A DNA stretch of 64,000 bases from JALYNX01 sp963746905. Lineage in GTDB: Bacteria; Actinomycetota; Acidimicrobiia; Spongiisociales; ZC4RG35. This document shows positions 17,003 to 26,733 of this stretch, piece after piece. The stretch is taken from NCBI GenBank assembly GCA_963746905.1, contig CAVVCY010000001.1, positions 124,001 through 188,000 on the forward strand, written 5' to 3'. The stretch's first letter is position 1, and the number at the start of each line of letters is the position of its first letter. The notes under the pieces are model-generated. The model had not been told where the DNA came from, did not search any database, and saw nothing but the letters and a program-made list of their open reading frames with translations. The position numbers and the translations under genes were made by a program.

Positions 17003-18511
17003 TCAGGACGTGGTGTCGGCCACAGAGGTAGTGCCGTATCCCTCTTCCTCGGGATGGCCATGCTCGCCCATGGTCATGGCGAATTCCTCCTCCGGGGAAA
17101 GAACAAGCTTGTTCCGGCCTGACAACCCGAAGTAGAGGATTCCCAGAACGAACCAGACGGCGACTCCATAGACGCCGGGGAGGTAGGCGTCGTTGAGGAA
17201 CAGCGCCACGAGGGAGATCAGGGCAATGACGGCGGCCAAACCGGCGCCGAAAACCCCTACCGGGCTCCGGTATGGCCTCTCGATGTCGGGCATTTTCCGA
17301 CGAAGCATGATGAACGAGAACATCTGCATCGAGTAGGAGATGACCGCACCGAAAACCGCCATGCTCAACAGGGCGGCACCGGCAGTTCCGGCGGACTGGC
17401 TGTCGAGCAGCCAGGCCAACCCGTAACCGACGACGCCACCGAGCAGGAGCGCCACATACGGCGTCTTCCGCGTCCCATGGGTGACCGACATCCAGTGTGG
17501 GAAGTATCCAGCCCTTGACAGGGAGTAGATGTTCCTACCGTACGCATAGATGATGGTGTGGAAGCTGGCGATCAGCCCGGTCAACGCGAACAGGCCCAGG
17601 ATTGCGGCATTGGTGTCACTCCCAAGCACCACTCGGAACCCGTCGAGCAGCGGCTCGCCGGCCGTCCGGATCTCCTCTGCCCCGGTGACACCGGTGTTGA
17701 GGAAGAGGACTCCCACGGCACAAATAACCAGGGTCCACAAACCCCACATCGTGCCTCGTGGCACGTCCCGCTTCGGGTCCATCGATTCTTCCGCCGCCAG
17801 TGGTAATTCCTCGATGGCTAGGTAGAACCAGATCGCGAACGGCAGGGCGGCGAAGATCCCAGCCCAGCCGAATGGCAGGAACGAGGTCCCGCCGGTGTCA
17901 GCGGCGATGTTGGTCAGGTTGGAGGCGTCGAAATGCGAGATGGAGAACGCGAAGAAGATCGCGAGCACAGCCAGCGAGATCACGGCTATCGCAACCGAGA
18001 ATCGCATCGTGGCCTCGATCCCGAGGATGTTGAGCCCGACGAAGATCACGTAGAAAATCAGCCACCACCATCGGGGAGCGATGTCGACCCCGAACAACTC
18101 GTTGAAGACCGGCTGGGCGTAGGCGCCGGCGAACCAAACCACCACGGCCGGGGTGACCACGTATTCGATGTTCTCGGCCAGACCGGTGATGTAGCCGCCC
18201 CACGGTCCCATCGCCGAGCGGGCAAACGAGTAAGCGCCACCGGTGTGGGGCATCGCAGGCGACATCTCAGCGATCGAATAGCAGAGCCCGATGTACATCA
18301 GGGTGATGACGGCTGTGGCGATGAGGAGTCCGCCAAAACCGCCTACGTCGAGACCGAAGTTCCATCCGGAGAAGTCACCGGAGATGACTGCGGCCACACC
18401 GAGGGCCCACAGCATCCAGACTCCAGCGTGCCGCTTCAGGCCCCTCTGTTCGAAGTAGCCCTTGTCGACGTCCCGATAGGTGACCGAGCCGACCTTCTTT
18501 TCGGTCGACAT
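17003..18511 (-). CDS. APC-family permease, ethanolamine permease type
   Basis: A 502-residue membrane protein with about 12 hydrophobic segments. The N-terminus YFEQRGLKRHAGVWMLWALG followed by VISGDFSGWNFGL is characteristic of ethanolamine permeases, as are MPHTGGAYSFARSAMGPWGG and EELPLAAEESMDPKRDVPRG. It probably takes up ethanolamine or a close amine by proton symport. It is divergent from the GlnA4-like ligase at 18665, and the 153-bp gap between them should hold both promoters. The substrate assignment fits the neighbours but is not proven. Confidence 0.85.
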   Translation of the reverse strand: MSTEKKVGSVTYRDVDKGYFEQRGLKRHAGVWMLWALGVAAVISGDFSGWNFGLDVGGFGGLLIATAVITLMYIGLCYSIAEMSPAMPHTGGAYSFARSAMGPWGGYITGLAENIEYVVTPAVVVWFAGAYAQPVFNELFGVDIAPRWWWLIFYVIFVGLNILGIEATMRFSVAIAVISLAVLAIFFAFSISHFDASNLTNIAADTGGTSFLPFGWAGIFAALPFAIWFYLAIEELPLAAEESMDPKRDVPRGTMWGLWTLVICAVGVLFLNTGVTGAEEIRTAGEPLLDGFRVVLGSDTNAAILGLFALTGLIASFHTIIYAYGRNIYSLSRAGYFPHWMSVTHGTRKTPYVALLLGGVVGYGLAWLLDSQSAGTAGAALLSMAVFGAVISYSMQMFSFIMLRRKMPDIERPYRSPVGVFGAGLAAVIALISLVALFLNDAYLPGVYGVAVWFVLGILYFGLSGRNKLVLSPEEEFAMTMGEHGHPEEEGYGTTSVADTTS

Positions 18512-18664
18512 AAGACGTACCTCCCTTTCGATACTCGGGGTGAGACTAGGAATCGGACCTATGCCCGTGCGGGCTGGTTACCACATTTTTCAACCCCGAC
18601 CGCAGGGGCGACGGCGAAAGCGGCGGCCTACTCTCTCCGAACCAACCAACACCCGAGGAGACCA

Positions 18665-20044
18665 ATGCCACTCCCCCGAGGCATGATCAGCATTGAAGAA
18701 CTGGAGGCGAGCGTCGGCTCCGGCGAAGTCGACACCGTGGTGGTGGCTTTTACCGACCATTACGGCCGGGTGCACGGCAAGCGATTCGATGCGGCGCACT
18801 TCCTGGAGGAGATCTCCGACCACGGCACTCATGGTTGTGACTATCTCCTGACGGTCGACATGGAGATGGAGCCCATTCCCGGGTATACCTACGCCAACTG
18901 GGAGTTGGGTTACGGGGATTTCCACATGGTTCCTGACCTGACGACGCTGCGGATGGCGACTTGGTTGGATCGAACCGCATTCGTCCTCTGCGACCTCGAG
19001 GACCCGAGGACCGATGATCTGGTCACGGTCGCGCCGCGCACCATTCTCAGACGGCAGTTGGACAAGGCCGCGGAGTCAGGTTTCAACGCCAAGGGAGCTT
19101 CCGAGCTCGAGTACTTCTTGTACGAGGACTCATACCGCGAGGCAGCCGAGAAGAAGTACATCAACATGCGCCCGGCCGGCTGGTACATCGAGGACTATCA
19201 CCTGCTTCAGGGAACCCGTGAGGAGTTCTACAACGGCCAGGTGCGGCGTCACCTCGCGGCGTCGGGGATCCCGGTCGAGAACTCGAAGGGGGAATGGGGC
19301 CGCGGTCAACACGAGATGAACATCCGCTATGCCGACCTGTTGACCATGGCGGACCGTCACACCGTGATGAAACAGGCGATGAAGGAGATCGCCGACGGGA
19401 CCGGAGTCTCCATCACATTCATGGCAAAGCCGGACATGGCTGAGGCTGGCTCGTCGTGCCATCTCCATGTCAGTCTCTGGAACGATGACCAGAGCGCCTT
19501 TCCCGGCGACCAGACCTTCGGTCCGGTGCATGGCTCGGACACCTTCAAGTATTTCCTCGGCGGCTGGATGTCACATGTTCCCGAGCTGATGGTGTTCTTC
19601 GCCCCGACCGTCAACTCCTACAAGCGGTATCAAGACCTGTCGTGGGCCCCGACCCGACTTGCCTGGAGCTACGACAACCGGACCGCCGGCTTCCGGGTAG
19701 TCGGTCATGACCAAAGCCTCAGGATCGAGTGTCGCATCCCGGGTGCCGACGCCAACCCCTATCTCGCCTACTCGGCGGTCCTCGCCGCCGGTCTCGATGG
19801 GATCGCCAACAAGATCGAACCACCAGGCATCTTCGAAGGCGACGTCTATCAGGCGCAGGAGCTGCCACGTGTGCCATACACCTTGCGTGACGCCACCGAT
19901 CTGTTTGAGTCGTCCGATTTCGTCGAGGGGGTGTTCGGGGCAGACGTCCAGGCCCACTACAGCCACTTCTTCCGGACCGAGCAGAAGGCCTTCGACAACT
20001 CGGTGACCGACTGGGAGCGCTGGCGTTACTTCGAGCGGATATGA
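18665..20044 (+). CDS. glutamine-synthetase-like gamma-glutamyl-amine ligase (GlnA3/GlnA4 type)
   Basis: A 459-residue GS-fold ligase. I start at ATG 18665 (MPLPRGMISIEELEASVGSG) because of GAGGAGA five bases before; the open frame back to 17933 is antisense to the permease. Visible GS motifs are ELEYFLYEDSY (metal-binding Glu), GEWGRGQHEMNIRYADLL, FMAKPDMAEAGSSCHLHVSL (ATP/metal His) and NSYKRY...RTAGFRVVGHD. It lacks a recognisable adenylylation loop. In Streptomyces, GlnA4 glutamylates ethanolamine and GlnA3 polyamines. The ethanolamine-type permease next door favours ethanolamine here. It heads an operon with the SDR and aldehyde dehydrogenase. Confidence 0.85.
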   Translation: MPLPRGMISIEELEASVGSGEVDTVVVAFTDHYGRVHGKRFDAAHFLEEISDHGTHGCDYLLTVDMEMEPIPGYTYANWELGYGDFHMVPDLTTLRMATWLDRTAFVLCDLEDPRTDDLVTVAPRTILRRQLDKAAESGFNAKGASELEYFLYEDSYREAAEKKYINMRPAGWYIEDYHLLQGTREEFYNGQVRRHLAASGIPVENSKGEWGRGQHEMNIRYADLLTMADRHTVMKQAMKEIADGTGVSITFMAKPDMAEAGSSCHLHVSLWNDDQSAFPGDQTFGPVHGSDTFKYFLGGWMSHVPELMVFFAPTVNSYKRYQDLSWAPTRLAWSYDNRTAGFRVVGHDQSLRIECRIPGADANPYLAYSAVLAAGLDGIANKIEPPGIFEGDVYQAQELPRVPYTLRDATDLFESSDFVEGVFGADVQAHYSHFFRTEQKAFDNSVTDWERWRYFERI

Positions 20045-20820
20045 GCGGGCGTCTCGAAGGCAAGGTCGCCCTGATCACCGGGGCCGGCTCCGGGATCGGT
20101 CGCGAGACATCACTCCTGTTTGCTGCCGAAGGCGCTTCGGTGCTTGCCGTCGATCTCAACGAGGAGGCGGTCAGCGAGACGGTGAGTCTGGTTCAGGCGG
20201 CTGGGGGAGAGGCATCCGCGCAGCGAGCAGACGTCTCGTCGGCCGAGGACAGCGAGGCAATGGTTGCCGTGGCCGAGGAGCGCTATGGACACCTCGACGT
20301 GATGTTCAACAACGCCGGAATCATGCACTCCGCCGATGACGATGCGGTGTCCACCGAGGAGAAGATCTGGGATCTCACCATGGATATCAACGCCAAAGGC
20401 GTCTTTTTCGGCTGCAAGTACGGGATTCCAGCACTGCGCCGGGCAGGCGGCGGTTCGATCATCAACACCGCCTCCTTTGTTGCTCTGTTGGGTGCGGCTA
20501 CCCCGCAAGTCGCCTACACCGCCTCCAAGGGAGCGGTCCTCGCAATGACCAGAGAGCTGGCCGTCGTCCATGCTCGGGAGAACATCAGGGTCAATGCGCT
20601 ATGCCCGGGCCCCTTGCGGACGGAGCTGCTCATGAAGTTCCTCGACACAGACGAGAAGAAGCAGCGCCGATTGGTCCACATTCCGATGGGCCGCTTCGGC
20701 GAGGCTGCGGAGATGGCCAAGGCTGCCCTCTGGCTGGCGAGTGACGACTCCTCGTACGTGACTGGAACCGAGTTCTTAGTCGACGGTGGGATCACGGCTG
20801 CCTACGTCACACCTGAATGA
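20041..20820 (+). CDS. short-chain dehydrogenase/reductase
   Basis: A 259-residue classical SDR: cofactor motif TGAGSGIG (about residues 12-19), NNAGIMHS (about 89), catalytic Ser in NTASF and YTASK (Tyr/Lys), and the C-terminal GTEFLVDGG. The acidic residue in AVDLNEEA suggests NAD(H) preference. It is coupled to the ligase by ATGA and to the aldehyde dehydrogenase by ATGA. In a gamma-glutamylethanolamide route it would oxidise the alcohol end to an aldehyde for the next enzyme; this role is inferred. Confidence 0.85.
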   Translation: MSGRLEGKVALITGAGSGIGRETSLLFAAEGASVLAVDLNEEAVSETVSLVQAAGGEASAQRADVSSAEDSEAMVAVAEERYGHLDVMFNNAGIMHSADDDAVSTEEKIWDLTMDINAKGVFFGCKYGIPALRRAGGGSIINTASFVALLGAATPQVAYTASKGAVLAMTRELAVVHARENIRVNALCPGPLRTELLMKFLDTDEKKQRRLVHIPMGRFGEAAEMAKAALWLASDDSSYVTGTEFLVDGGITAAYVTPE

Positions 20821-22249
20821 GTGATCACCACCCCTTTGTCGACGGTGCTCCGCGTGCCGGCAGCGCCGGCGAGGCGTCGATCTTCAACCCGGCAACCGGT
20901 GAGCAAATAGCTGCAGTGAGCCGGGCCAGTGCCGAGGACGTCGACGACGCGGTGTCGGTGGCTCGTGATCGCTACGTGGAGGGAGTGTGGCGACGGGCCC
21001 CGGTGCGTCAGCGGCGGGACGTCCTGCGGCGTATCGCCGACCTCATCCGTAGGGATCAGGAGCGGCTCGCTGTTCTGGAGTCGACCAATGCCGGGAAGCC
21101 GATCGCTGCAGCGAGGGGCGAGATCGGGGCGGTTGCAACCACCTTCGACTACTACGCGGGGGCGGTGGACAAGATCCACGGTCAGACGATCCCGGGCAAC
21201 GCGAACGGGACCCTGATGACCTTCCGGGAGCCGATCGGCGTCTGCGCCACCATCACTCCTTGGAATTTCCCGATGCTGATCCTCAGCTGGAAGGCTGCTC
21301 CGGCTCTTGCGATGGGGAACTCCGTAGTCGCCAAGCCTGCCGAGGTCACGCCACTGACCGCCCTCGCCCTCGCAGAGCTTGCGGTCGAGGCCGGGCTTGC
21401 CCCCGGGTGTGTTCAACGTTGTCACGGGGCGGGGGTCGGAGGCGGGAGAGGCCCTGGTCCGGCACCCGCAGGTGAGCAAGATCTCGTTTACCGGGTCCAC
21501 CGAAGTCGGATCAGGGGTGATGGCCGCGGCGGCGCCGGACATCAAGCGGGTGTCTCTGGAACTGGGCGGAAAGTCGGCCAGCATCGTCTTCTCCGACGCC
21601 GACCTCGACGTCTGTGTCGAGTCGTCGATTTTCGCGGTCTACGACAATGCGGGACAGGACTGCTGCGCCCGAAGCCGGATCCTGGTTCAGAAGCAGATCA
21701 TCGATGAATTCACCGATCGGTTCGTCGACCGGGCCACCAAGATGGTCATCGGCGACACTGCCGACGAAGCAACCGAGATGGGGCCACTGATCACACCCGG
21801 CCAGCGGGAGAGCGTGGAGTCCTACCTCGGCGTCGGTCGCGACGAGGGCGCAACTCTGGTCTGTGGCGGCGAGCGGGTGGGGGACGCCGGCAACTACCTC
21901 TCGCCGGCAGTGTTCACCGGCGCCAGACCGGATATGCGGATCGTCCAGGAGGAGATCTTCGGTCCTGTTGTGGCCTTGGCTCCATTCGACGACGAGCAGG
22001 AAGCGATCTCACTTGCCAATGACTCGATCTACGGGCTGTCGGGGTCGATCTGGACCCGCGACATCGGTCGCGGCGCTACGGGTGGCGCGATCTGTGGAGA
22101 CTGGCATGCTCTCGATCAACTCGTCGTCGAGCGTCCATATCGAGGCGCCGTTTGGAGGGATGAAGGCTTCGGGGATCGGGCGGGAGCAGGGGATGGTCGC
22201 CCTCGAGCACTACTCGGAGTACAAGTCGGTCTTCATCGCCAACGACTGA
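20817..22249 (+). pseudogene. aldehyde dehydrogenase split by two +1 frameshifts
   Basis: The reading frame starts at 20817 (ATGA overlap with the SDR) and runs to about residue 196, then continues in the next frame. Deleting one base in the CCCCCGGG run (21400-21407) restores EAGLAPGVFNVVTG. A second extra base near 22068-22076 (ATCGGTCGCGGCGCT) must go to restore DIGRALRVARSVETGMLSIN. The repaired protein is about 476 residues, normal for the family. It keeps TPWNFPM, the catalytic Glu in LELGGK, the catalytic Cys in GQDCCA and EEIFGPV. The frames are otherwise clean, so sequencing error is as likely as real decay. If intact, it would oxidise the aldehyde made by the SDR. Confidence 0.85.
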
Positions 22250-25200
22250 TCAGAGACGAGTGAGGAGCGAGCGGGCTCGTTCGATCTCGATTAGTGATCC
22301 GAGTTCCTCAAGGATCGGTAGCGCTGACGCGATCGCCGTTTCCGCTGCTTCTCGGTTTCCCATGGCGAGGTGCGCTTCGGCCAGCCAGAGGTCGGTTCTG
22401 GCAAGTTCCCACCCCACTCCGAGTTCGTCGAAAACCTTCCCAGCGTTGGTGAGCAAGGCGATGGCCCTCTCGGGGTCGCGGTTGAGCAACGCACCGGCGG
22501 CTTCGAGCCGATCGAGATGGGGCGGTAACGCGGTGATCCCTGCCCACTCCGCGTACCTCCGGGATCCGCTGATGAACTCGCCCGCATCCGAGTGAAGGCC
22601 GGCATCGAGCATCACGCTTGCCCTCACCACGTCTACATACGGCCGCGCAATCGGTTGGGATGAAAGGCGATCCAGCCGGTTAATGGCTTCGGCTACGTCT
22701 CCCTCTCGGGCACGAATCCAAGCCTCCCAGGCCTTGAACATGAGGCCACCCTGGGAACCGGCTTCAGTTTCAGCTTGATCGACCATCCGGGTCAACAGCT
22801 CTCGAGACTCCGCCATTTCTCCATCGCGGCGGGCGAAATGAATGAACGCCTCGATGCCAAATTGATGGCCGGAGAAATTTGGTGGATCGTTCGCGCGATC
22901 ACCCATGATTACTCGCACCCGGGGGGCGATGTCGGTAACGACGCGGTCCCAGTTGCCCAACCAGAACTCGGTATAACTCAGCCACACTGTGTTGTGCAGA
23001 AGCAGCCCCAGCACAGCCCCATCGGTGGTCTGAGCCACTCCCCGCGCCGCAAGCATTCGAGCCTGGCGATAGTCGCCGATGTAGGCGTAGTTGTTTGAGG
23101 CCATGGCCAGGGCATCCCCGATTTCCCATGGATTCGCCATTAGATCCAGGAGGGGAAGGCGGCGATTGAGCACGTCGGTGTTGGCGCGATAGTCGCCGAG
23201 AGCTTGCTCAACTGAGCCAACGGCATCCAACGCCGCAGACGCGAGGTCGACCCGACCGATTTCGACGGCAACCTCGACCGCCCGCTCTGCGGCAGCCCTG
23301 GCGCCTTCGACCATCTCGTTCTGAACCTCCTCGGGGCTCCATCTGGCGAAAACCCCCATCCCACGTGCGAGGAGCAAGCGAACCATCTCCTCGCTCTGAT
23401 CGTCGGGGTCGAGATTTGCGAGCCCGATCTCGATGTATCGGTTGACCTCTTCTTCAGGTATCAGGGTCTTCATCGATCCTGGCCACCGGAATGGAGTCTC
23501 TACCGCTCGGGCACATGCACGAGCTATTGACCGTCGCTCATCCGGAGCATTTGCCAGAAGAAGGTCGACCTCTTCCTTGAGCGAGGACCAGGCCACATCC
23601 CCGTCATAGTCGAACAGGGCGCCCATGCCTCGAGCGTTGAGCGCACTTGCTCGCTCCAATGGGCGATCGGCGATCGTGACTGCTTCCTCGGCGAGTTTTC
23701 TTGCACGCGTCACCGCTGCCCGGCCGCGTGAAGCATGAGATGCCGTGAGCACCGCTCCCAAGGCTCGTTGGCGGAGATCTTCGAGTCGGGGAACCAGGAA
23801 ACGAGGGTCTTCCTCGGCGGCGTGATAGGCCTCGAGCCAGTGATGGGCCACGAGCTCCACTAACTCGCTGGTGCGGTCGCCGGTCGACTCCTCGATCCAG
23901 GCCGCGACCTCGGCATGAGCCGCCCCTCGCTCCCGACGGGGAAGCATCTCATAGGCAACTTCTCTGGTGAGAACGTGCTTGAAGATGTACTCGGGTTCAC
24001 CGGCCAGGGATGACCCGAGACGCGATTGGATCAGCTCCCTCTCCTCGAGATGGTCGAGCACGGTGTCCACATCGGCGGCTTCCCCGTTCAGCAGCCGAGC
24101 AATCGGGCTCGGCCAGAAGACGCGTCCCACTACTGCAGCCCGCTGCAAGACCCGCTTTTCCAGCGGCTTGAGGAGGTCGATTCGGGCCACGAGAACGCCA
24201 TGGACCGTGTCCGGGATCTCGACCGTACCCAAATCGTCGCCTGCCACCCAGCCGTGGCCCTCGCGGATGATGTGACCCTGGTCGATGAGCTGGCGGACAA
24301 TCTCTTCGAGGAAAAAGGGGTTTCCTTCCGCGGTCTCCATGATGGTTTGTCGGAGCCTGGCGGGTAGGTCGGCGATGGCGAGGAGAAGCCCGACAAGTGC
24401 GTCCGACTCTCCAGGGGTCAAAGGGTCGAGAAAGATCGAGGTGTGATTCCTTCGCCCGCCACCCCAGTCGGGGCGGCGCTCAGCCAGCTCGGGTCGGGCA
24501 GGACAGATGAGGATTAGTGGGCCCGTCACCTTCTCAGTCATCTCCTGCAGGATGTCGAGCAGTGCCGGGTCGGCCCAGTGGATGTCCTCGACAATGGCCA
24601 CCAAGGGTGATTGTGCAGAGAGGGCGGTGAAAAGTGAACGCCATCCGGCGTTGGTCCTGGCCCTCACCTCCCTCGGGTCGAGGTGAACGAAGGAGTGGTC
24701 AGGGTCAGTGACCCCCATCGTGTGGGCCAGGATGGCGATCGTGCTGTCCGCGTCGCCACTCAGGTCGGATGTCAGCACCTCGTCTCCAAGGATGCGGATC
24801 CGCTCCAGTGCCTCGATAGAGGTGTCACTATCTCGAATCCCAGCGGCCTGCTTGAGGATTTCGGCGAGCGGCCAGTAGGCAATCCCATCGCCGTAGGGGA
24901 GGCACCGGGTGCGGAGGACGATGGGTGAGGGCTCCGTCGTTCGCACCCACGCCAGAAACTCCGCGGTGAGCCGGCTCTTGCCGACACCGGCCTCACCGTA
25001 GAGGGTGACCAGGTTGGGGCGGACCTCGGTCGTCGTCCTGTGATATATCGTCTGAAGGAGGCTCAGCTCCGAGTCGCGCCCCACCATCGGTGCCGACAGC
25101 CCTGGTATCCCCCTCTCGGATCCGCCTGCCACGAAGCCGATCAACTCGAACGCCTTGACCGGAATCGACTTGCCCCTCAATTCAAGGTCGCCGATCTCGT

Positions 25201-25870
25201 TGAAGTTGAACCTTCGCACTGCGCGGGCTGCTCGCTCCGAGACGAGGATCCGCCCAGGCTGCGCTGCGGCCTGCAGACGGGACGCCACGTTGACTACGTC
25301 GCCGGTGACCATGGGCTCACCAGGTTGGAGGTCGGTGTAGGCCAGTACCTCACCGGTGTTGACCCCGATCCTCATCTCAAGGCTGACACCCTCGCTTTGG
25401 ATCAACTTCTTATTGACGTCGCTGAGCCGGTCCATCATCTTCAGCGCGGCATGGAGGGCGCGGGCGGAGTCGTCTTCATGGGCAATTGGCACGCCGAACA
25501 CGGCCATGACCGCATCTCCGATGAACTTCTCGACGGTTCCACCTTCGGCCAGGATCTCTGATCGCATCGCCTCGAAGTAGGCACTCATTACCCCTGCGAG
25601 ATCCTCAGGATCGAATCTCTCCGCGAGCCCGGTCGAACCGGTCACATCTGCAAAGAGGATGGTGACTAGCTTGCGCTCGGAGGTTCTGGAAACGACGGGG
25701 TCAACAGCTTGGCCGCACGATGGACAGAAGCGAGCCTCGTTGGGGAGGTTGGTGCCGCAATTTGCGCATGCGGACAAAAGACCGGTCCCACACTCGGTGC
25801 AAAATTGGGATCCGCCAGGATTTGCCCGTCCGCATTGGGGACAGTTGATGACCGCCAGGTGTGATTCCAT
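22250..25870 (-). CDS. zinc-ribbon / class III nucleotide cyclase / AAA ATPase / TPR-like signalling protein
   Basis: A protein of 1206 residues from ATG 25870 (a TTG at 25882 is also possible). Two zinc ribbons open it (CPQCGRANPGGSQFCTECG, then CANCGTNLPNEARFCPSCG). The cyclase domain (about 65-245) has ILFADVTGSTGLAERF and FIGDAVMAVFG (metal Asp pair), a Lys before the second Asp, and VNVASRLQ (transition-state Asn/Arg), so it looks active, probably making cAMP. An ATPase domain follows (Walker A YGEAGVGKSRLTAEF, Walker B LVAIVEDIHWAD). The last 550 residues are helical repeats. It is a common multidomain class in actinobacteria; ligands are unknown. Confidence 0.9.
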   Translation of the reverse strand: MESHLAVINCPQCGRANPGGSQFCTECGTGLLSACANCGTNLPNEARFCPSCGQAVDPVVSRTSERKLVTILFADVTGSTGLAERFDPEDLAGVMSAYFEAMRSEILAEGGTVEKFIGDAVMAVFGVPIAHEDDSARALHAALKMMDRLSDVNKKLIQSEGVSLEMRIGVNTGEVLAYTDLQPGEPMVTGDVVNVASRLQAAAQPGRILVSERAARAVRRFNFNEIGDLELRGKSIPVKAFELIGFVAGGSERGIPGLSAPMVGRDSELSLLQTIYHRTTTEVRPNLVTLYGEAGVGKSRLTAEFLAWVRTTEPSPIVLRTRCLPYGDGIAYWPLAEILKQAAGIRDSDTSIEALERIRILGDEVLTSDLSGDADSTIAILAHTMGVTDPDHSFVHLDPREVRARTNAGWRSLFTALSAQSPLVAIVEDIHWADPALLDILQEMTEKVTGPLILICPARPELAERRPDWGGGRRNHTSIFLDPLTPGESDALVGLLLAIADLPARLRQTIMETAEGNPFFLEEIVRQLIDQGHIIREGHGWVAGDDLGTVEIPDTVHGVLVARIDLLKPLEKRVLQRAAVVGRVFWPSPIARLLNGEAADVDTVLDHLEERELIQSRLGSSLAGEPEYIFKHVLTREVAYEMLPRRERGAAHAEVAAWIEESTGDRTSELVELVAHHWLEAYHAAEEDPRFLVPRLEDLRQRALGAVLTASHASRGRAAVTRARKLAEEAVTIADRPLERASALNARGMGALFDYDGDVAWSSLKEEVDLLLANAPDERRSIARACARAVETPFRWPGSMKTLIPEEEVNRYIEIGLANLDPDDQSEEMVRLLLARGMGVFARWSPEEVQNEMVEGARAAAERAVEVAVEIGRVDLASAALDAVGSVEQALGDYRANTDVLNRRLPLLDLMANPWEIGDALAMASNNYAYIGDYRQARMLAARGVAQTTDGAVLGLLLHNTVWLSYTEFWLGNWDRVVTDIAPRVRVIMGDRANDPPNFSGHQFGIEAFIHFARRDGEMAESRELLTRMVDQAETEAGSQGGLMFKAWEAWIRAREGDVAEAINRLDRLSSQPIARPYVDVVRASVMLDAGLHSDAGEFISGSRRYAEWAGITALPPHLDRLEAAGALLNRDPERAIALLTNAGKVFDELGVGWELARTDLWLAEAHLAMGNREAAETAIASALPILEELGSLIEIERARSLLTRL

Positions 25871-25947
25871 CAGCGGCTTCAAGGCTAACGATGGTGTTAT
25901 CTCACTGTTACCACCGGAACATGCCTTCTCGCGATAATGGGGGTGGG

Positions 25948-26664
25948 ATGAGAATCGGTCTCCTCGTTTGTGACCATGTTCGCCCTGAGTTCCTCGAGAT
26001 CTCAGGGGACTACGAGGACATGTTCCGTCGGCTGTTCGCCGACCACGACGATGTCGAAGTGGTGACCTATGACGCGGTCAACGGTGAACTGCCTGAAGGT
26101 CCCGGCGAAGCCGACGCCTGGCTAACCACGGGGTCCGGGCACTCGGTCAATGACGATGAGCCCTGGATTAGAGATCTCGAGGATTTCGTGCGCGAGGTGG
26201 CCGATGCTGGGGTCCCGTTTGTAGGTATCTGCTTCGGTCATCAACTCATCGCCAAGGCGCTCGGCGGTTCGGTTGTGAAATCGGATCGTGGATGGGGTGT
26301 TGGTGTCCAGGAGGTGGAACTCAGCGAGGACCTCGGTTGGGGCGACTCCTATCGCCTCCTCACCAGCTATCAGGACCAGGTCGATTCGCTTCCTCCGGGC
26401 GCCGAGATCCTCGGCTGGAACGATCACTGCCCGGTCTCCGTCATGGGCGTGGGGTCGAACATCCTTGGGTTGCAGGGTCATCCGGAGTTCGAACCCGCCT
26501 ACTCACAAGCCCTCATGGAATCGCGACGGGGATCCGTGATCCCCGAGGCGACAGTGGATGCCGGACTTGCCACTCTGTCGAATGAACCAGACGGTTCGAA
26601 GCTGGCTGACTGGATCCTCGAGTTCGTCGATGCAGCACGAGATGATTCGGCCACCGATTCCTGA
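25948..26664 (+). CDS. class I glutamine amidotransferase-like protein
   Basis: A 238-residue protein starting at ATG 25948 (MRIGLLVCDHVRPEFLEISG). The nucleophile motif is GICFGHQLIAKALGG (Cys about residue 95), and the His/Glu pair is in LQGHPEFEP. It resembles the GMP-synthase-like GATase1 branch, whose stand-alone members hydrolyse gamma-glutamyl compounds. It is divergent from the cyclase with only 77 bp between. It could release glutamate from gamma-glutamyl products of the ligase cluster 4 kb away, but that is speculative; it is not the PuuD (C26) subtype. Confidence 0.8.
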   Translation: MRIGLLVCDHVRPEFLEISGDYEDMFRRLFADHDDVEVVTYDAVNGELPEGPGEADAWLTTGSGHSVNDDEPWIRDLEDFVREVADAGVPFVGICFGHQLIAKALGGSVVKSDRGWGVGVQEVELSEDLGWGDSYRLLTSYQDQVDSLPPGAEILGWNDHCPVSVMGVGSNILGLQGHPEFEPAYSQALMESRRGSVIPEATVDAGLATLSNEPDGSKLADWILEFVDAARDDSATDS

Positions 26665-26695
26665 TCCGCTGGGGGCGCGCCCGCCCGTCGCCAGA

Positions 26696-26701
26696 TATGA
26701 T
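26696..26701 (+). promoter_or_regulatory. -10 box for the cyclic-nucleotide-binding gene
   Basis: TATGAT fits the consensus well and lies 38 bp before the TTG start at 26734; the leader contains GGAGGAG (26723-26729). No clear -35 is seen. Confidence 0.45.
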
Positions 26702-26733
26702 CCGACGGCCGCTTACAGATGTGGAGGAGTGCC

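Noticed and set aside
17933..18664. N-terminal extension of the GlnA4-like ligase
   Set aside because: It is antisense to the permease, and the SD GAGGAGA and normal GS start are at 18665.
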